Shown piece by piece: positions 1 to 6,704 of a stretch of 14,706 nucleotides of DNA; position 1 is the stretch's first letter; every line of letters begins with the position of its first letter. The stretch is from Ilumatobacteraceae bacterium. Lineage in GTDB: Bacteria > Actinomycetota > Acidimicrobiia > Acidimicrobiales > Ilumatobacteraceae. Under the pieces are notes generated by a model, which searched no databases, was not told the DNA's origin, and saw nothing but the letters and a program-made list of their open reading frames with translations. The position numbers and the translations under genes were made by a program. The stretch spans positions 1 through 14,706 of the forward strand of contig JANRBC010000128.1 of the NCBI GenBank assembly GCA_030727685.1. Direction: 5' to 3'.

Positions 1-16
1 ACTAGAAAAAATCAAT

Positions 17-460
17 TTACTTGGTGGCTTCGTCGAGGCCTTCGAGAAGAGTATTCCAGCCGAGGGTGGCGCACTTGATGCGCACCGGAAACTTGACCAC
101 ACCTTGCAACGCTTCGATGTCGCCAAGTTTGATTGACTGATCGACCGTCTCGCCGTCTTCAGAAAGCGTCATCATGTGCTTAAAGCGACGCACAAAAGCA
201 CGCACTTCTTCAATCGTCTTGCCTTTAACAGCAACCGTCATCATCGAAGTTGAACTCTGGCTGATCGAACAACCCTGACCCGAAAACTTCACATCGCGCA
301 CGACGCCGTCGACGACATCTAGATAAACCCGAATGTCATCACCACAAAGCGGATTGTTGCCTTCAGCGTAAACAGCCGGCGGTGCCAATTCGCCGCGATT
401 TCGCGGAGTGCGATAGTGGTCAAGAATAATCTCTCGATATAAATCTTCGATACCCGGCAT
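17..460 (-). CDS. sufU: SufU iron-sulfur cluster assembly protein
   Basis: A 147-residue SufU/NifU-like protein of the cytoplasmic SUF pathway. In Gram-positive bacteria SufU is a zinc protein that takes persulfide sulfur from SufS and hands it on for Fe-S assembly. The ligand set is complete: Cys39 and Asp41 in NPLCGDD, Cys64 in GQGCSIS and Cys130 in RIKCATLGW. The N-terminal LYREIILDHYRTPRN segment is typical of the family, and the length is normal. The ATG at 458-460 has a GAGGA three bases upstream, a rather close ribosome site. It is the third gene of sufC-sufS-sufU, 23 bp after the sufS stop. A run of six T follows the stop on the coding strand at the window edge, but I see no strong stem before it, so I do not call a terminator. 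Whether sufT, sufB or sufD follow cannot be seen. Confidence 0.95.
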   Translation of the reverse strand: MPGIEDLYREIILDHYRTPRNRGELAPPAVYAEGNNPLCGDDIRVYLDVVDGVVRDVKFSGQGCSISQSSTSMMTVAVKGKTIEEVRAFVRRFKHMMTLSEDGETVDQSIKLGDIEALQGVVKFPVRIKCATLGWNTLLEGLDEATK

Positions 461-483
461 ACGTCCTCGCTCAAACTCTCTGA

Positions 484-1725
484 CTAAAAGATATCTGATG
501 CAGAGTCAAGGGCGTCTGCCAGCGCATCAGCATCTGCAGTCGTGTTATAAAGATAAAAACTCGCACGAGCAGTCGCGTTCGCGCCAATAATTTTCATCAA
601 CGGTTTGGCGCAGTGGTGACCAGCGCGCACACAAACATTCGACTGATCGAGCACCTGACTCAAATCGTGCGGATGAATGCCGCGGAAAGCAAAACTAAAT
701 GTCGACCCACGCAGTTCGGGGTTGCGCGGCCCGTGAATCGTGATGTCGTCACCGAATCGGCTCGTCAACATTTCAAGCACATAGCTCGACATCGCAATTT
801 CGTGCTGGCGAATGTTGGCCATGCCGACACCATTCAAAAATTCAACAGCCGCACCCAGACCAACAACCTCAGTGATCGGTGGCGTACCAGCCTCGAACTT
901 TGCCGGCAACTCTGCGCACTTGAAACCATCAAGCCGCACTTCAGAAATCATGTTGCCGCCACCCAAAAATGGTGGCATCGCTTCGAGCAAAGCCTCGCGA
1001 CCCCACAACACACCAACACCCGACGGCCCACACATTTTGTGACTCGAAAACATCGCAAAGTCTGCACCGAGTGCACGAACATCGGTCGGCGAGTGCGGCA
1101 CCGATTGGCACGCGTCGACAATCGCAAGCGCACCAGCAGCATGAGCCGCCGCACAAAGTTTTTCAACAGGATTAATCGTGCCCAAAACATTCGACATCGC
1201 GGTAAACGAAAATACTTTCGCTCCGGCAAGCAAAGTCGGCAGTGAACTTAAGTCAAGTTGAAAGTCACTGGTCAACGGCACCCAGCGCAATTCGATGCCT
1301 CGTTCTTGTTGCAGCATTTGCCACGGCACGATGTTGGCGTGATGCTCCATATGCGTCAACACGACAACATCGCCACGCTTTAAATTGGCACGACCCCACG
1401 AATAGGCGATTAAGTTCAGGGCTTCAGTCGCATTTTTTGTGAAAACAATTTCATTAGTGCTGTTGGCGTTTATAAATTTCGCCATGGCTGCACGCGCACC
1501 TTCGTATTTTTCGGTCGCACTCGCGGCCAACGTATACGCACTGCGGTTAATCGGTGCATACGACTCGCGCATAAATGTCGTCATCGCGTCGATCACGACA
1601 TTTGGCTTTTGCGAAGTGTTCGCGCTATCTAAATAGACAACTGGCTTGCCGTTAATCTCGCTCGTTAAAACCGGAAACTCTCGGCGAATCGCCGCTGCAT
1701 CAAGCACCGAGTTTGCACCAGCCAT
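484..1725 (-). CDS. sufS: SufS cysteine desulfurase
   Basis: A 413-residue group II cysteine desulfurase, a PLP enzyme that releases sulfur from cysteine as a persulfide and passes it to SufU. The fold type I aminotransferase class V landmarks are present: THMEHHAN around 124-131, the cofactor-binding DACQS at 204-208, the Schiff-base lysine Lys230 in SSHKMCGPSG, and the catalytic Cys372 in the RAGHHCAKP loop. Length matches SufS rather than IscS. It starts with ATG two bases after the sufC stop, so it is very likely co-transcribed and possibly translationally coupled; no Shine-Dalgarno sequence is visible. SufS-SufU pairing is the usual arrangement in Actinobacteria and Firmicutes. Identification is secure. 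Confidence 0.97.
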   Translation of the reverse strand: MAGANSVLDAAAIRREFPVLTSEINGKPVVYLDSANTSQKPNVVIDAMTTFMRESYAPINRSAYTLAASATEKYEGARAAMAKFINANSTNEIVFTKNATEALNLIAYSWGRANLKRGDVVVLTHMEHHANIVPWQMLQQERGIELRWVPLTSDFQLDLSSLPTLLAGAKVFSFTAMSNVLGTINPVEKLCAAAHAAGALAIVDACQSVPHSPTDVRALGADFAMFSSHKMCGPSGVGVLWGREALLEAMPPFLGGGNMISEVRLDGFKCAELPAKFEAGTPPITEVVGLGAAVEFLNGVGMANIRQHEIAMSSYVLEMLTSRFGDDITIHGPRNPELRGSTFSFAFRGIHPHDLSQVLDQSNVCVRAGHHCAKPLMKIIGANATARASFYLYNTTADADALADALDSASDIF

Positions 1726-1727
1726 AG

Positions 1728-2483
1728 TTATGCAACCGTTCGATATGCGTCGTAACCGTTTTTCTCGAGTTCGGCGGCAAGTTCGATCGAACCCGACTTG
1801 ACGATGCGTCCGTCGATCAAAATGTGCACAAAGTCAGGCTTCACTTCGTCAAGCAGACGCTGATAGTGGGTGATTAACACAATGCCAATCTCTGGTCGAT
1901 CTTGTCGCACTTCACGAATGCCTTGAGCAACAATTCGCAACGCATCAATGTCGAGACCCGAATCTGTTTCATCGAGAATCGCCAACTCGGGTTCAAGAAT
2001 CGCCATCTGCATAATCTCGTTGCGCTTTTTTTCGCCACCCGAAAAACCTTCATTGAGATAGCGGTCCACGAACGATGAGTCCATGCCGAGTCGTTTCATC
2101 CAATCAATGATCGACAAACGCAACTCAAGAATCGAGAGATCAATACCTTTGCGTGCCGAAAGCGCCTGGCGCAAAAACTGAATTACCGACACACCAGCAA
2201 TCTCTTGGGGATATTGAAACGCCAAAAAGATGCCGGCTTTCGCGCGAACTTCTGTCGGCCATAGCGAAATGTCTTCGCCTTTGTAAAAAATTCGACCACT
2301 CGTGACTTCGTATTCAGGCGCGCCGAGCAAAGTTGTTGCGAGAGTCGATTTGCCCGAACCGTTTGGCCCCATGATTGCGTGCACTTCGCCTGTGTTAACG
2401 GTGAGCGACAATCCACGCAGAATTTTTGTATCTGCCTCGGCAGGCTTGGCATGAAGATCGTCAATGCGAAACAGTTCGCTCAC
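1728..2483 (-). CDS. sufC: SufC Fe-S assembly ATPase
   Basis: A 251-residue ABC-type ATPase that in known systems binds SufB and SufD to form the soluble SufBCD scaffold. Visible motifs are Walker A GPNGSGKST (39-47), Q-loop Gln90 in AFQYPQE, the signature FSGGEKKRNE (147-156), Walker B ELAILDETD with the D-loop SGLD (166-178), and the H-loop His206 in ITHYQ. FSGGEKKR and DETDSGLD are typical of SufC rather than of transporters. The start is GTG (2481-2483) with no ribosome site; a -10-like TACACT lies 7 nt upstream on the coding strand, suggesting a leaderless message. It is the first gene of the visible suf unit. Unusually, sufB and sufD are not in front of it; the preceding gene is a metallo-hydrolase. 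Confidence 0.96.
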   Translation of the reverse strand: MSELFRIDDLHAKPAEADTKILRGLSLTVNTGEVHAIMGPNGSGKSTLATTLLGAPEYEVTSGRIFYKGEDISLWPTEVRAKAGIFLAFQYPQEIAGVSVIQFLRQALSARKGIDLSILELRLSIIDWMKRLGMDSSFVDRYLNEGFSGGEKKRNEIMQMAILEPELAILDETDSGLDIDALRIVAQGIREVRQDRPEIGIVLITHYQRLLDEVKPDFVHILIDGRIVKSGSIELAAELEKNGYDAYRTVA

Positions 2484-2494
2484 TTAAATAAGTG
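2481..2494. promoter_or_regulatory. Palindrome over the sufC start and -10 region, possible operator
   Basis: The plus strand reads CACTTA-AA-TAAGTG, a perfect 6-bp inverted repeat with a 2-bp centre. It spans the sufC start codon and the edge of the putative -10 element, where a repressor would block initiation. It does not resemble motifs I know for SufR or other Rrf2 regulators, so a regulatory role is only suggested by position. Confidence 0.25.
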
Positions 2495-2496
2495 TA
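2491..2496 (-). promoter_or_regulatory. Putative -10 element of a leaderless sufC promoter
   Basis: On the minus strand this reads TACACT, followed by seven bases and then the GTG start of sufC. That spacing puts transcription start at the first base of the start codon. The -35 region (GTGCAA, 17-bp spacer) is weak. The element lies in a 59-bp gap and overlaps the palindrome at 2481-2494. Confidence 0.4.
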
Positions 2497-2542
2497 ATTG
2501 CGGGCCTATCTATTTGCACTACGTCGGTAGTAGTAATTAATT

Positions 2543-3175
2543 TCACCAACCTCGTTCAACCCAAGAAGCAAGTTGTGGTCGTTCAGCGCCGATCGTTGTG
2601 TCTAAACCGTGACCAGGTAGGACAATTGTCTCAGCGGCAAACGTAAACAACTTATTGTCGATCGAGTCGATGATCGTCGCAAAGTCACCACCTTCGAGTT
2701 GCGTGTTGCCAGGCCCACCCGGAAACAGCGTGTCACCCGTAAACAGCAGCGGTGTATCAACAACATGAAATGAAATCGAACCCGCTGTGTGCCCGGGGTT
2801 ATGAATTGCATGCAAACGTAAATCGCCAACTTCAATAATCTCGGCATCGTCAATAAAAACGTCGTAGCCGACGTCCTTTAAGCGCGGCGCATCAAGCGCA
2901 GTAACTGCGACTTCATAGCCCGCTTCGCGCATTGCGGGCACCGCCTGAATGTGATCCCAATGTCCATGGGTTTCGAGCACGCGCTTAACGCCAAGGCGTT
3001 TGCACAATTGCAACAACTGTTCGTGCTCATTGGCCGCGTCAATCAAAACGGCATCACCCGAGCGCCGACACCGCACAACGAAAACATTGTTGTCAAACGG
3101 CCCGACCACCACTTTGTGCACATCGACGTTGGCGTCGCGCCAGTGCAAAGTTGGGTCAGAATCCAAAAGCGCCAT
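2543..3175 (-). CDS. Metallo-beta-lactamase-fold hydrolase, glyoxalase II-like
   Basis: A 210-residue MBL-fold protein. All metal ligands of the glyoxalase II-type binuclear site are present: H70-x-H72-x-D74-H75 in THGHWDH, His129 in NPGHTAGS, Asp148 in FTGDTLFPGGPG and His189 in LPGHG. Known relatives hydrolyse thioesters such as hydroxyacyl-thiols; in a mycothiol-using actinobacterium the substrate could be a mycothiol thioester, but nothing here fixes it. I chose the ATG at 3173-3175; a TTG nine bases upstream (3182-3184) would add three residues. A GATACT hexamer with an extended TG lies eight bases before the ATG. It precedes sufC by 59 bp on the same strand, may be read with it, and diverges from the acyl-CoA dehydrogenase gene. 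Confidence 0.88.
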   Translation of the reverse strand: MALLDSDPTLHWRDANVDVHKVVVGPFDNNVFVVRCRRSGDAVLIDAANEHEQLLQLCKRLGVKRVLETHGHWDHIQAVPAMREAGYEVAVTALDAPRLKDVGYDVFIDDAEIIEVGDLRLHAIHNPGHTAGSISFHVVDTPLLFTGDTLFPGGPGNTQLEGGDFATIIDSIDNKLFTFAAETIVLPGHGLDTTIGAERPQLASWVERGW

Positions 3176-3183
3176 ATGGCTCA

Positions 3184-3189
3184 AGTATC
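3184..3189 (-). promoter_or_regulatory. Putative extended -10 element of the MBL hydrolase gene
   Basis: On the minus strand this reads GATACT preceded by TGT, an extended -10 arrangement, eight bases before the ATG at 3175. It lies in the 87-bp divergent gap shared with the acyl-CoA dehydrogenase gene. If the TTG at 3184 were the true start, this element would sit inside the gene, which is one reason to prefer the ATG. Confidence 0.35.
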
Positions 3190-3262
3190 ACAGGCGAATT
3201 CGCCAGTTGCGCCGATCGCCCCGATTAGCCAAAATCACCTCTGCGCTGGCAAGATATACCCC

Positions 3263-4378
3263 ATGAACTTTGCCTTTACAGAAGAACAAGAAGAGCTCCG
3301 CAAAACCGTCCGCGCGTTTCTTGACGCCAAGTCGCCAGAGACGGCAGTGCGCGAACAAATGGAAACTGTAAATGGTTTCGATCCTGCAGTTTGGTCGCAG
3401 ATGGGTTCGCAAATGGGTTTGATGGGCATTCATATTCCTGAAGAGTTCGGTGGCATGGGTTTTAGTTACATCGAGTTGGGCGTCGTGCTCGAAGAGATGG
3501 GTCGCTCGTTGCTTTGCGCGCCATATTTTTCGACAGTCGTCATGGCGGCAAACACTTTGATGCAATCAGGTGACGAAGCAGCGAAGAAAAAATATCTTCC
3601 AGCAATTGCCAGCGGTGAAACAACTGCAACTCTTGCGTCAGTCGAACCATCAGGCAAATGGGATGAATCGGGCGTCACGATGCAAGCCAAAGGCTCGGGC
3701 TCAAGTTTTACCTTGACCGGCACAAAGATGTTCGTACTCGACGGCCACACTTCGTCTTTGATCATCGTTTCGGCACGCACCGCGAAAGGTGTTTCATTGT
3801 TTGCAGTCGAAGGCAATGCGAAGGGTCTCACTCGCACAGCGCTTTCGACAATGGATCAAACTCGCAAGCAAGCAAAACTTGAATTCGCTGACGTGCCAGC
3901 AACACTGATTGGCACCGAAGGCAAAGGCTGGGAAGTTCTCACACGAGTCAACGACTTGATTGTTGTTGCGCTCGCTGCCGAGCAAGTTGGTGGTGCACAA
4001 AAAGTTCTTGACATGGCAGTTGAGTATGCAAAAGTTCGCGTGCAGTTCGGTCGTCCGATTGGTTCTTTCCAAGCGATCAAGCACAAGTGTGCCGACATGT
4101 TGCTCGAAGTCGAGTCGGCAAAGTCGGCTGCGTATTACGGCATGTGGTGCGCCGCTGAAATGAACGACGAGTTGCCATCGGTTGCATCTTTGTCAAAGGC
4201 GTATTGCTCAGAGGCTTACTTTCATGCTGCAGCCGAGAACATTCAGATTCACGGCGGTATCGGTTTCACCTGGGAGCACCCAGCGCACCTTTACTTCAAG
4301 CGTGCCAAGTCGAGTGAGTTGCTGTTCGGAGATCCGACTTATCATCGCGAACTTCTGGCACAACGCATCGGCATCTAA
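3263..4378 (+). CDS. Acyl-CoA dehydrogenase (FadE/CaiA-like)
   Basis: A 371-residue FAD-dependent acyl-CoA dehydrogenase, which introduces the alpha-beta double bond in acyl-CoA. The N-terminal helical domain (about 1-120) carries MGIHIPEEFGGMGFSYIELG, the beta domain spans about 121-215, and the C-terminal helical domain (225-371) has VQFGRPIGSFQAIKH (260-274) and IHGGIGFTWEH (329-339). Length is normal. By eye, the positions of the catalytic glutamate of MCAD (here FKRAK) and of the isovaleryl-CoA/long-chain type are not Glu, so the catalytic base is unclear. Substrate cannot be told: fatty acid, branched acid or steroid side chain are all possible. The ATG at 3263 is chosen because the family N-terminus begins MNFAFTEEQEELR; no Shine-Dalgarno sequence is seen. 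A small membrane protein gene follows after 15 bp. Confidence 0.93.
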   Translation: MNFAFTEEQEELRKTVRAFLDAKSPETAVREQMETVNGFDPAVWSQMGSQMGLMGIHIPEEFGGMGFSYIELGVVLEEMGRSLLCAPYFSTVVMAANTLMQSGDEAAKKKYLPAIASGETTATLASVEPSGKWDESGVTMQAKGSGSSFTLTGTKMFVLDGHTSSLIIVSARTAKGVSLFAVEGNAKGLTRTALSTMDQTRKQAKLEFADVPATLIGTEGKGWEVLTRVNDLIVVALAAEQVGGAQKVLDMAVEYAKVRVQFGRPIGSFQAIKHKCADMLLEVESAKSAAYYGMWCAAEMNDELPSVASLSKAYCSEAYFHAAAENIQIHGGIGFTWEHPAHLYFKRAKSSELLFGDPTYHRELLAQRIGI

Positions 4379-4393
4379 AAGTTTTCGCACCGC

Positions 4394-4843
4394 ATGTCTG
4401 CGGTCTTGATTATTGCGAGCATCATTGCTGCGCTGCTGGTCTTTGCAATCGCAGCAGTGATTATTGGTCGCGAGGCTCGACGCCTCGACAGTATGGCTCC
4501 GCGGGCCGTTTATGAACTCGAACAAGCAACTCAGTTCGTTGCCGACAATTTGCCGAGCGAAACCCAAGCGCGGCTGACCTTCGCAGAACTTCGTAAATTA
4601 TTGGTTTTTCACATGCGTTGGCTGCATGACAAAGGTCTGCAACCAGCAGGCGTCGTTGACCGCCAACAAGACATCGTCGATGAAGTCGTAATCGACGAGC
4701 AAACACTGACGGCATATTTGTTAGACGCTGCCGAGAAAAACAATATTGAGATTCTTGATGATGTCGACGCTGTCTACGTCGTCAAAGCACACCTCAAATA
4801 TTTTGACGCGATCGGCGCGATCGGCCCACAGTCAAACGACTAG
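4394..4843 (+). CDS. Small membrane-anchored protein of unknown function
   Basis: A 149-residue protein I cannot name. Residues 3-24 form one hydrophobic helix followed by REARR, so a single N-terminal membrane anchor with the rest in the cytoplasm is likely by the positive-inside rule; there is no signal-peptidase site. The soluble part is acidic and mostly helical, with RAVYELEQATQFVADNLP (37-54), an Arg/Leu/Trp-rich helix LRKLLVFHMRWLHDKG (66-81) and a tail ending AIGAIGPQ. It starts at ATG 15 bp after the acyl-CoA dehydrogenase stop and is probably co-transcribed, but no functional link is evident. Its TAG stop overlaps the stop of the convergent glycosyltransferase gene in a shared CTAG. 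The coding call rests on position, start, length and composition like its neighbours. Confidence 0.8.
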   Translation: MSAVLIIASIIAALLVFAIAAVIIGREARRLDSMAPRAVYELEQATQFVADNLPSETQARLTFAELRKLLVFHMRWLHDKGLQPAGVVDRQQDIVDEVVIDEQTLTAYLLDAAEKNNIEILDDVDAVYVVKAHLKYFDAIGAIGPQSND

Positions 4844-6396
4844 GCGACTGTCAGCAAAAAACTCAGCGCTTCGTCTAGCGACTGTTTCGAAGTCGAATCT
4901 GTTTTCCAAATATTCGTATAGCGCTGCAGATTCGGGTTGAAATACGGATCATCGTCGAGCACTGAGCCCCATCTCGCGCCAAGTTTGGCAACTTCGGCTT
5001 CGACGCGCTTGGCGATTCGTGTTTTTGACTCAAAGTGAAACAGGTGAGCGTGTGGTGTGAACACTGCTCGATAGCCGGCAAGTTGAACCTTGAGACAGAA
5101 ATCGATGTCGTTCCAGTTGCCCGGAAACTCCATGCAAAGCCCGCCAACTCGTTCGAACACATCTCGGCGAATCAAAGCACATGCAGCGATCAAACTTGAA
5201 ACCTCGCGTTGCACTCGCAACAAGTTTTGTGGCCCAGCCGTCTCGGGGCTGCGCGCGCGATAAAGGTCGGTCGGGTCGGGGCTAAAAATGTGACCGGCAC
5301 TTTGAATCGTCGAATCTTCAAACAACAACATCGGACCAACAATGCCGACTGTCGGGTCGTTGAACATCGCCACCATTAATTCGAGCGCTTCAGCGGTGAT
5401 GATCTCAGTGTCGTCGTTAAGCAGCAAAATCAGATCAGATTCACACGACATCGCCCCGAGATTGTTTTTTTCAGCAAAGTTAAACGGCCGGTCGTAATTA
5501 ATTATTTTCAACCGCGCACCGCCAATTTCTTGCAAAGTTTCGAGCACGGTTTGTGGCGTCGGTGTGTCGGCGACAACAACAACTTCAAAGTTTTGGTAAG
5601 TCGATTTTTCAAACAAACTGCGCACAGCCTCAACAACCAGCACGCGCTCTGAACCAAACACCTCGGCCGATGTGCCACGAGTCGGCACGATCACTGCGAC
5701 ACTCGGCTGTGTCGTCAAGTTGCGCTTGACGCGAACACTCGGCACTGCCGCATCAAGTTCGCAATCAGCATCAATTTTTTGTCGTGCGCAGTGCTTGATA
5801 ACCGCATCAAGCGATGCTGATGGGCGAGTATCTCGACTTTTTGCTGTAGTCAAAAGTTCGGGCATGCGTACGATATTTTTTGCGTTCTCGCTTAACCGCA
5901 AGGCACGATCGTGCGGGTGCTGCACAACAAGTTCGGTTATTCCGCCTGCGCGATCAACAACTTCGGTGCGGGCAACAAGGGTTTCGCCAACATAACAATG
6001 GCCACGCAGACGCTCGGGCGACCAACCAGGGCGGCGCACAAAACTCAGCGGCTCGGCTTTGATGCCTGTTGGGTGAGCCGAGTCGCCGTAAATCAGATCG
6101 GTCGTCACATTTTTATGGATAGTTTCGCGCACGTTGACTAACGCCTCGCGATACAAGCCATCGCCTGCATTCAAGAAAATGACGAAGTCGCTCGTTTTGA
6201 ATTCGTCGGCTGTCGCAACCACTCGCACACGACGAAACGACCAGCGACGTTGCAAATGTTTGACCGCATCGGGCACAGCACCATAAACGAACCACTTGAT
6301 GTCTTTCGAGCCCGAAACGACAAGTGATTTGTATGTCGTCACTAAGTCATCAAGCGTCGCGCCATGTGCATCGGTGACAATTAAAAATTCGCTCAT
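4840..6396 (-). CDS. Tandem-domain family 2 glycosyltransferase with degenerate first domain
   Basis: A 518-residue protein with two GT-A units. The C-terminal unit (about 230-455) looks active: PSVAVIVPTRGT (231-242), FEVVVVAD (270-277), PFNFAEKNNLGA (304-315), LLLNDDTEI with the metal-binding Asp pair (324-332), and NWNDIDFCLKVQLAGYR (427-443) with the catalytic acid region. The first half (about 1-200) aligns by eye to the first GT2 domain of two-domain cell-surface glycosyltransferases (LIYGDSAHP, RRPGWSPERLRGHCYVG, HPHDRALRLSE). Its own metal motif, usually DHDD, reads NAGD at 76-79, and the usual QDYDLALR reads HPHDRALR, so it probably lacks activity. Family members add sugars to surface polysaccharides or glycoconjugates; donor and acceptor are unknown. 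The ATG overlaps the TGA of the upstream small gene (ATGA), implying translational coupling. Confidence 0.9.
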   Translation of the reverse strand: MSEFLIVTDAHGATLDDLVTTYKSLVVSGSKDIKWFVYGAVPDAVKHLQRRWSFRRVRVVATADEFKTSDFVIFLNAGDGLYREALVNVRETIHKNVTTDLIYGDSAHPTGIKAEPLSFVRRPGWSPERLRGHCYVGETLVARTEVVDRAGGITELVVQHPHDRALRLSENAKNIVRMPELLTTAKSRDTRPSASLDAVIKHCARQKIDADCELDAAVPSVRVKRNLTTQPSVAVIVPTRGTSAEVFGSERVLVVEAVRSLFEKSTYQNFEVVVVADTPTPQTVLETLQEIGGARLKIINYDRPFNFAEKNNLGAMSCESDLILLLNDDTEIITAEALELMVAMFNDPTVGIVGPMLLFEDSTIQSAGHIFSPDPTDLYRARSPETAGPQNLLRVQREVSSLIAACALIRRDVFERVGGLCMEFPGNWNDIDFCLKVQLAGYRAVFTPHAHLFHFESKTRIAKRVEAEVAKLGARWGSVLDDDPYFNPNLQRYTNIWKTDSTSKQSLDEALSFLLTVA

Positions 6397-6665
6397 ACTG
6401 ACAATCTCTTAATCAACTTGCGCAACGGTCTTGGAATATTGCGATAGAAAAATCGCACGGGTCGCATCCAACCCGAGTGCACCCAGTTGGTTACATGCAC
6501 CTGCGATGTGTTCGGCGGAAACGAATATTCGCGCACTTCGCCAAAGCGCTCAATTTGTCGTTGGTGTTCGCGGGTTTGTGCCAGTTTGGCGAACTCGGCG
6601 TCGCGCTCGGCCAGAACTTCAATCTTTTTTTGCACGACAACAGGGTCGAATTGAGGCGACACCAT
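6393..6665 (-). CDS. Small protein coupled to the glycosyltransferase, unknown function
   Basis: A 90-residue protein with no family I recognise. Residues about 9-42 are charged and rich in Glu, Lys, Gln and Ala, consistent with a helix or short coiled coil. The C-terminal 20 residues are strongly basic and amphipathic (FYRNIPRPLRKLIKRLS), as in segments that sit on a membrane surface. No signal peptide or transmembrane helix is present. It starts at ATG 6663-6665, and its TGA overlaps the glycosyltransferase ATG by four bases, the main evidence that it is a real gene and that the two are made together. It could recruit the glycosyltransferase to the membrane or to a complex; this is inference. 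Confidence 0.72.
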   Translation of the reverse strand: MVSPQFDPVVVQKKIEVLAERDAEFAKLAQTREHQRQIERFGEVREYSFPPNTSQVHVTNWVHSGWMRPVRFFYRNIPRPLRKLIKRLSV

Positions 6666-6668
6666 GAC

Positions 6669-6684
6669 TAGATAAGGATATCTA
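6669..6684. promoter_or_regulatory. Inverted repeat with a putative -10 element upstream of the glycosyltransferase unit
   Basis: The plus strand reads TAGATA-AGGA-TATCTA, a perfect 6-bp inverted repeat. Read on the minus strand it contains TATCCT (6675-6680), a plausible -10 element nine bases before the ATG at 6665. The palindrome therefore covers the likely promoter of the small gene and glycosyltransferase and could be an operator. A+T-rich palindromes also arise by chance. Confidence 0.3.
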
Positions 6685-6704
6685 ACCGCGTCAGGCGCAG
6701 TTAG
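6682..6704 (-). terminator. Possible hairpin at the end of the MDMPI-family gene
   Basis: Outer arms CTAAC and GTTAG enclose GCG/CGC pairs, one mismatch and a 5-base loop, giving an 8-pair stem. It starts on the stop codon of the MDMPI-family gene and ends next to the promoter of the following unit. No T-run follows, so it would be at best a weak intrinsic terminator. Its place between two coupled gene pairs fits a transcription boundary. Confidence 0.3.

Noticed and set aside
1..16. T-run on the minus strand after the sufU stop
   Set aside because: No stable stem precedes it, and the sequence beyond the edge is not visible.
613..1245. Plus-strand open frame of 210 codons
   Set aside because: Antisense to sufS, with low-complexity basic translation and no start signals.
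2518..2531. ACTAC-GTCG-GTAGT inverted repeat between the MBL hydrolase and sufC genes
   Set aside because: Only 5-bp arms, not placed over a recognisable promoter element; expected by chance at this length.
2951..3262. Upstream extension of the acyl-CoA dehydrogenase frame by 104 codons
   Set aside because: It is antisense to the MBL hydrolase, and the family N-terminus MNFAFTEEQEELR begins at 3263.
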